Source: Cardiocondyla obscurior (taxonomy: Eukaryota > Arthropoda > Insecta > Hymenoptera > Formicidae). From it: a DNA stretch of 64,000 nucleotides. A program made the position numbers and the translations under genes. The notes beneath the pieces were generated by a model that saw only the letters and a program-made list of their open reading frames with translations, did no database searches and was not told where the DNA came from. Shown piece by piece: positions 58,535 to 64,000 of the stretch; the stretch's first letter is position 1; the number at the start of each line of letters is the position of its first letter. The stretch spans positions 6,369,001-6,433,000 of the forward strand of contig NC_091870.1 of the NCBI RefSeq assembly GCF_019399895.1. Direction: 5' to 3'.

Positions 58535-58692
58535 TGGTCACCGGATGGTTTTACAAAGTAGCTGCGTTATTTCGAGCCACAGCTTGCCGAATTCGCAGAA
58601 ACAACGCGGACAGTACCGTTCATTGGCGTAATGTTTACGACGGGACGGGCCACGTGGCCCGTTACAAACGCATTATGAGTAGCCGAGAGTAG
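58535..58692 (+). CDS. Weak candidate terminal exon
   Basis: GTCTCGCGCTTTTGCAG ends at 58534. A frame of 51 codons follows (VTGWFYKVAALFRATACRIR, then VHWRNVYDGTGHVARYKRIM) to TAG at 58690-58692. Composition is ordinary, but a second frame is open for 30 codons and no AATAAA is close. Confidence 0.18.
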
Positions 58693-59583
58693 GGCTCCCG
58701 CCAGGCTTGTGCTTTAAGGCAAACCGAAGAAGTTGCATAGAAAGGAGCGATACTTGTGGTCGGCCGTTTATTGTTCGTTTTTATTGGCGGCAAAACAGTC
58801 CGGGATTATCGCCGGAGAGTGTAATAATTTGCGCAAAAAATCTTTACTCCTTTGTCGTCGTAGGAGAAACTATTCGCGGAACTTTTGCGGGCCGCTTACT
58901 TATAATCCCCGCGCCCGTGTAATCGTAATCTAATTCCTATTCCCTGAGCGCTCCATGCACGATCGAACGCACCGTCGGGGATTTCCACGCGGCCACGTTA
59001 TTTCGCGGATTAAACGGCGTATAATAGAGTAATTATCTGTCGGCATCGCGGCATACTTAACGAAGAGCCGCACCCTCCGTAATCGCTCGCGGAAAAATTG
59101 AGAAGAAAAAAAAAAAAAAGAAAAGAAAAATATTTTCGCGGCGGCATTCGCGAACCCGCAACGTGATCCCGGGCAACCGAACTTTATTCCGGCCCCACCG
59201 CCATTGTAATTATCCACGAAACTCCATTTACCGTCGATGTAACGCAAACCAGTCGGTTAGCTCTTTGCGTACAGCCGGCCGAACGCCAAATAACAAACTT
59301 ATTGCTGCATTACGCTATCCGCGTAACGAGATCCGTGAACAATTTCGCCGTGCGGTAAAGTATACGTACGCAGACGATCGGCGGCGTCCGCCACTCGGAA
59401 ACACACGCTCATTAACTATTACCTAACTCGATTCCCGTTTCATCATGATCGCCCGCGCGGCGGGGTAACGCTGTAATTTTCTAAAATAATTTTATCGGCC
59501 GTCGTCGTCAGGGTGCATACTCTTTCTGAAGCGCCGGAGGCGCCTCATTTGCGCTGCATTGCAGCATCGATTTCGGGTTACGG

Positions 59584-59620
59584 AAAGAGAGAGAGAGAGA
59601 GAGAAAGCGAGAGAGAGAAA
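59584..59620. repeat. GA microsatellite
   Basis: (GA)n with AAGC interruption. Confidence 0.88.
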
Positions 59621-60479
59621 CACGAGGGAAGAGGAAAGAAGGGAGAGATCCTGGCGGGGTCATTTAATTGATCGACTATCGAGCTGGTCATCTCACTGAT
59701 GACTGTAATGATGGTCCCGGCCGGGGACCTACCTCCCGCTATATCGGTATCCTGGTATTTTCATTATCACGGGCGTGCCCCACACAGGGAAACGAGCGGG
59801 CACCTGAGTGATGACGCGCGCGACGATGGCGCCCGCCCGCTTTCATCCCCCGCTCATTTGCATATTTCGAGCGGAGCATCAACAATGGCCGGGCCTCGCC
59901 TGGTCAATAGATTAGCCTGATTAGCTTTATTAATTTAAATCGAGCGCGCGATAACCGCCTCGAGGGGTGGCTGGCAGCGTCGCGACCGGTTACGCGTTGG
60001 AGCTGCGTTTTCGGCGTAACGAGCCGTGGACGTGATAAGACGTGACAAGTGGGCTCGCACTGATACGCCTCCCTGATGAATTGGATCCTTCCGACATATT
60101 TGTAACGCCCGCTACATTTTGGCGATTCGCTATAGCTATAAATTATAATCGCCATCGTTTCACCTTAAACCGCGGGCGCGCAGCGTGCACGTGTTTTAAA
60201 ATGTGTCACTCGTAAAATTTACCAGCGACTGTTTGACTTACTTTCGTAATCGTTTCAAACAGCACCCATTTTATTGTGTTCATTTTCTATCTTATCGCAA
60301 TAACGCGACGACAAAGAAAAAGGATGACCGTTAAACTTTTTCCAGGAACCTCTACTGATTAAAGATAATCCGGCTTTTCTAAAAATCCGTCAATATTAGA
60401 GAGCATTAGTGCCGGTTGGTAGAAACTATAAAATACAGTATTAGATACTTTTAACCTAAGTACGTCGTACGAAAGGACG

Positions 60480-60875
60480 ATGAGCCGCTCCGGTAAAAAG
60501 GTGCGCCGCCGCCCGGGCTTGTCGCACGAATGCAATGCAATGCTGTTTGCGTTTCGCCTATTTTCCTTTGTTATTACCGACGCCGGCACTCAGCTACGTA
60601 AATATTTAGCCGTCAGTGACGTGTGCGCCCGCCAGCATCCGGCCGAATATTTTTGTTTAACGATTGCGCATTTTGTTTACTTGCATCAGCGTGAATTTTT
60701 CGGATTCACGACGCGGAAGCGTTGGTTACGGCAGTTTTTACAAAATCGCGAACGCCCGGCGATTTTGGAATCGCCCCATGCGGAACGAAATTCTTCCTTT
60801 TTTTTTTTCCTTTTTTTTTTTCCCCCGCATTTCGAATTTGCGGTCGACCGGTCGTTCATTAGTACCCCGGGATGA
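60480..60875 (+). CDS. Candidate 131-aa single-exon frame with polyadenylation signal
   Basis: Unknown product. ATG 60480 has A at -3 (AGGACGATGA). The frame runs to TGA at 60873-60875. Basic N-terminus (MSRSGKKVRRRPGLSHECNA), then two mildly hydrophobic stretches (AMLFAFRLFSFVITDA; YFCLTIAHFVYLHQ), a Trp/Arg part (TRKRWLRQFLQNRERPAILE), and a Phe run from T tracts near residues 107-116. AATAAA lies at 60979, 105 bases after the stop. Most of it is not low complexity. A 76-codon minus frame overlaps the start. If real, it may be a small membrane-associated protein, inferred only from the hydrophobic stretches. Confidence 0.3.
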   Translation: MSRSGKKVRRRPGLSHECNAMLFAFRLFSFVITDAGTQLRKYLAVSDVCARQHPAEYFCLTIAHFVYLHQREFFGFTTRKRWLRQFLQNRERPAILESPHAERNSSFFFFLFFFPPHFEFAVDRSFISTPG

Positions 60876-60978
60876 ACGATTGTTATATTCTAGCGTCAAG
60901 TCGAAGGACTCTCTCGAAATGTCATACCTTACTTTTTATTCCACGCAACATTAATCTAACAAACTGAATAATTTGTAA

Positions 60979-60984
60979 AATAAA
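60979..60984 (+). terminator. AATAAA polyadenylation signal candidate
   Basis: TGTAAAATAAAAAC, downstream of the 60480 frame. Confidence 0.35.
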
Positions 60985-62071
60985 AACTTTTAGTATCTCG
61001 CGTTAAAGATTATCGCCGACTCGTGAACGTCCGCGCATTTTCCGCTCGCGCTCTGCTCTGGTATATTCTTTCGGAGATGACCGATCGGATATGAGATAAT
61101 ATTTACGCTGCGTTTTAATCAGGTGTAATCGAAGTTATTCAATCGTCCGGTGGACGTAGTATAACAAGCCGCACGTGATAACATTGAAAACACGCCTGCT
61201 TGCGTCTGTCAATCGAGACAGGTACGCGGAAGTTCATCGAGGAATAGTAAGTTAAATGGCACACAGCAGTAACAGCACAATAGCCGGCATTGGCAAAACA
61301 GTCACGGATTAAATACGTGCGAAATGCCTGAGCACGGTTCTTTGGATCTATTAAAAGTTGAATGCAATAGAAGTTCTCATCGGAGATATTGCAGCCGCGA
61401 GTGTTGGCGGACGATACAATCGGTTCTCACACTCGAGATCCTAGATAATTTCGATCATCGACGAAACCAACATCTGCCGACTGCGTGATATTGTCCATTA
61501 CTCTACTCAACATTTCGCTCCTTCTACTCGTTTTAATGTCACATGCGCATCTGTGATTCTTTTTCTTTTTTTTCTTTTTTTTTTTAACACGACGAGACTC
61601 TTCGGCGCGCGTTTAATATCGATGAAAATCCGGCGACGTTTTATTTTCCACGCATGAAAACCGCAAATAAATCCCGCTTAACGAACAATAATAGCGACCG
61701 CGGTATTTCTCTTTTTCCTCTTTTTTTTTTCTTTTTTTTTTGCAACAAAAAATTGTAATTAAAATCCAGCACATGTGCACCGAGTGGAAGGGCTTCGCGA
61801 GCGTTGTACATACACACGCGAGGGATGGCAACAAAAATTATTTACTCTTCCGGTTCTTTCCATTCAATCGCGGCGCGGATTATGCGCGCGCGAATAAACG
61901 ATGAGAAGGCCGGATTAATTTGTCGGTGACAGCTCGCAAAATTCGAACCGATGTCCAGGTACGTTGAACCGCGCGCATCGAATAATATCGCAGCAATCAT
62001 ATTACGAAAGAGGCAAATACGTCAACACAACGCGTATATACACTGAATAATGCATTGTTGGTGCAGCTAAT

Positions 62072-62090
62072 GCACGGTCAGCTACCGTGC
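62072..62090. repeat. 7-bp hairpin, 5-nt loop
   Basis: GCACGGT, loop CAGCT, ACCGTGC. Confidence 0.75.
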
Positions 62091-62367
62091 GGGTACCATC
62101 CCCGTGTAATTGGGAGCCGTGTTTGCGAATCAAAGTCATCATCGACCGTCATCGCGGGCATGCTGATGAAAACGAGCAGACGGCGGCGGCTCCCGCTGGA
62201 CAAACACTGTTTCCGTGCGCGAGGCTTAAAAGGTCGTCGAGCTTCATCGCTCTTGGTTTACCGCGAAAATCACCGCGCGGAGTAACGTTTTTCAGGGTGA
62301 AACTGCGCCAGATCGTTTTCCGAGTTTCTCGTAACAATATAATAGCATTGCTTTGTTATTGAATCGT

Positions 62368-62400
62368 AAAAGAAAAAAGAAAGAAAGAAAGAAAGAAAGG
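62368..62400. repeat. (GAAA)n microsatellite
   Basis: Five or more GAAA units after an A-rich lead. Confidence 0.88.
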
Positions 62401-64000
62401 AGGAATACATGACGCCAAAAAACACTCAGTACCGAACACATATTTTTTATACACAGATGATACTTCGGTGAGCTCGTATATAAGCTGCCAGGCAATATTT
62501 TCTCCGCAATATTTTTCACATTGCCCGACGGGATATTATCCCGCTACTGACTCCCTACGTCTTCCCTGTCAGTCTTGTTATAAAGGGACCACGATTCTCT
62601 CCTTTATCCCTATATGATGTTTGAGTGTGGATAGGTGGCGGGACGTAACAATAATGGTCGAGCGAGTTTTATAGATGTTGCGACCACCATCCGGCGGTCA
62701 AGTCGCATAAGAGCCAATAAGGTGGGTCACGCCTCTTCCGTCAGAATTTCAGCCAAGGCGAAATTACATTCCGCCAGCTCTCGGCTCCAAGATTTTCCCT
62801 TGAACGTGCGCGTACTTGTGTGCGGAATGCGCCCTGTCTGCGGAGAGGAAAGGGACTCTTCAGACGGCGTAAAAGTCGCCCGCAATTAGCCAGCACGATT
62901 TTCCCCCCCGGCGCTGTGTCGAACGTCGTCGATTCCGGAAATTTATCTCCTCGACAAAGGGGAAAGTAAGGACCCAGCCGACGTGCCCTGGGAAAATTTA
63001 TTCGAATGCCACGAACGATTCCGCTGGAAATTGTGATTCGGGTCTAAATGAATCCTCCTGATAGTCAGCGAGGTGAATTGTCGAGATAAAGTAGTTGTTC
63101 AACTCCTACAGTTACACTCGGATCGAATATTGATTTCGCGAAGTAGAGAGATTTCTGAATTCCGAATATAGATCTCAATTTTTTTTCTTTCTTTTTTTTT
63201 TTTTCCTTTTTTTTCAATATTTTATCGAGGAAACAAATCTCAACGATCGAGCAAGATTTTTTGATAACTACGCCAATGAAGCGCGTAGGCCCGGTAGCAG
63301 GTCCCCATCCCACACCTGCAACTCAGCCCCTGCCTCTCATTATCCCGACCTGATCTTTCGAAAGATATACTCGAACTTTCGTTATTTATCATGAGGTTAA
63401 CGATCAGAATTTCTAAAGGCTTCGTTTGGAAACACCTCCTTCCTATATTAGCTCTATACAAGATGCTGCTGTATATAGTATGTTTATAAAAATTAATAAC
63501 TCGTTTGAATTTTACGATAATTAAAACTTAAGAAAATTTCAAACTTTTAATGCACAAATGTGTATTTATCACGACGTATGTATAATTAAGATAAATATTT
63601 TATTTGAATCTTTTATATTTTTCTTCGTTTTTAAATTTGCTAAAAATATTAAGTATTTAATAATCGGCATTATTCAATTGCGCAGATAAAATAATAATTT
63701 ATTAGTACCAATATATAGATGCTTATGCATATAATAATATATGGAAACCATAACCAAAATCTTTTGTATCCAAATCAGTTTAACTTTTTCTCGGAAAGGC
63801 AACGTGTCCACGGTACAAATAAAACGGACGTTTTCAGTCATCTAAAGGCGACTACTTCTTTCATCTTCTCAGCTTCTTGAGTTTAAAAAAAAAAAGGAAA
63901 CTATTATTCTACAGTATTACAGAGTTCAACCGAGAAATCAGGTGCTACCGAACTAGTTTAAAACGATGACTCGGAACTGATTTGAAAAATAAACTCATGC

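Larger units (their letters stand above)
61000..64000. other. No supported gene
   Basis: T/C runs at 61560-61590 and 61715-61740, the (GAAA)n repeat at 62368, a short hairpin at 62072 and an AT-rich end from 63.5 kb. Frames here are below 95 codons and overlap on both strands. Confidence 0.4.

Noticed and set aside
58930..59247. 105-codon minus frame (starts LRYIDGKWSFVDNYNGGGAG)
   Set aside because: The first part looks protein-like, but it starts at TTG, runs through a T tract and has no donor or acceptor that removes that tract.
59340..59410. YADD motif in a plus frame, as in reverse transcriptases
   Set aside because: Only four residues, in an 87-codon frame with no other reverse transcriptase motif.

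Overview
This 64 kb window looks like a piece of an animal nuclear genome, most likely an insect and probably Hymenoptera (an ant or relative). That guess rests on base composition. AT-rich stretches with long A or T runs alternate with CpG-rich blocks, CT/GA microsatellites are frequent, and no bacterial gene packing, operons or ribosome binding sites are visible. I found no exon of a protein family I can name with confidence, and no rRNA, convincing tRNA, CRISPR array or recognisable transposase or reverse transcriptase.

The window is best read as mainly intergenic or intronic DNA with scattered candidate exons. About 64 kb in six frames, with CT-rich and CpG-rich tracts that suppress stop codons, should give around ten or more open frames above 120 codons by chance. 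I therefore list only frames with extra support: splice sites with consistent phase, a start context resembling CAAAATG, or a stop followed closely by AATAAA. All are marked as candidates with low to moderate confidence.

Layout. 0-3 kb: a minus-strand exon chain (2598-2462, then 1280-1032) containing a 45-nt intron-like insert, with a plus-strand 48-nt exon inside its long intron. 7.3-9.0 kb: a two-exon plus-strand model and a well-spliced but stop-containing minus-strand exon. 9-16 kb: noncoding, with a TTCG microsatellite and a diverged tandem duplication at 14.3-14.7 kb. 16-20.5 kb: the densest part of the left half, with a minus-strand internal exon, a plus-strand single-exon frame with a TATA box and polyadenylation signal, and two minus-strand exons. 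21-36 kb: mostly noncoding, holding the longest open frame (25.6-26.7 kb). 36-47 kb: isolated minus-strand terminal exons with AATAAA. 47-52.4 kb: the most gene-like part, with two minus-strand multi-exon models, a plus-strand two-exon small frame, and a long near-perfect hairpin at 49.76-49.89 kb beside the apparent promoter of one model. 53-61 kb: plus-strand candidates, the best being a terminal exon pair at 56.5-56.8 kb and a 131-aa frame at 60.5 kb.

The candidates do not form a recognisable pathway. The most interesting signals are the 49.8 kb hairpin, the short-intron transcript at 48.3-49.5 kb, the 45-nt exitron-like segment at 1.1 kb, and the tandem duplication at 14.3 kb.
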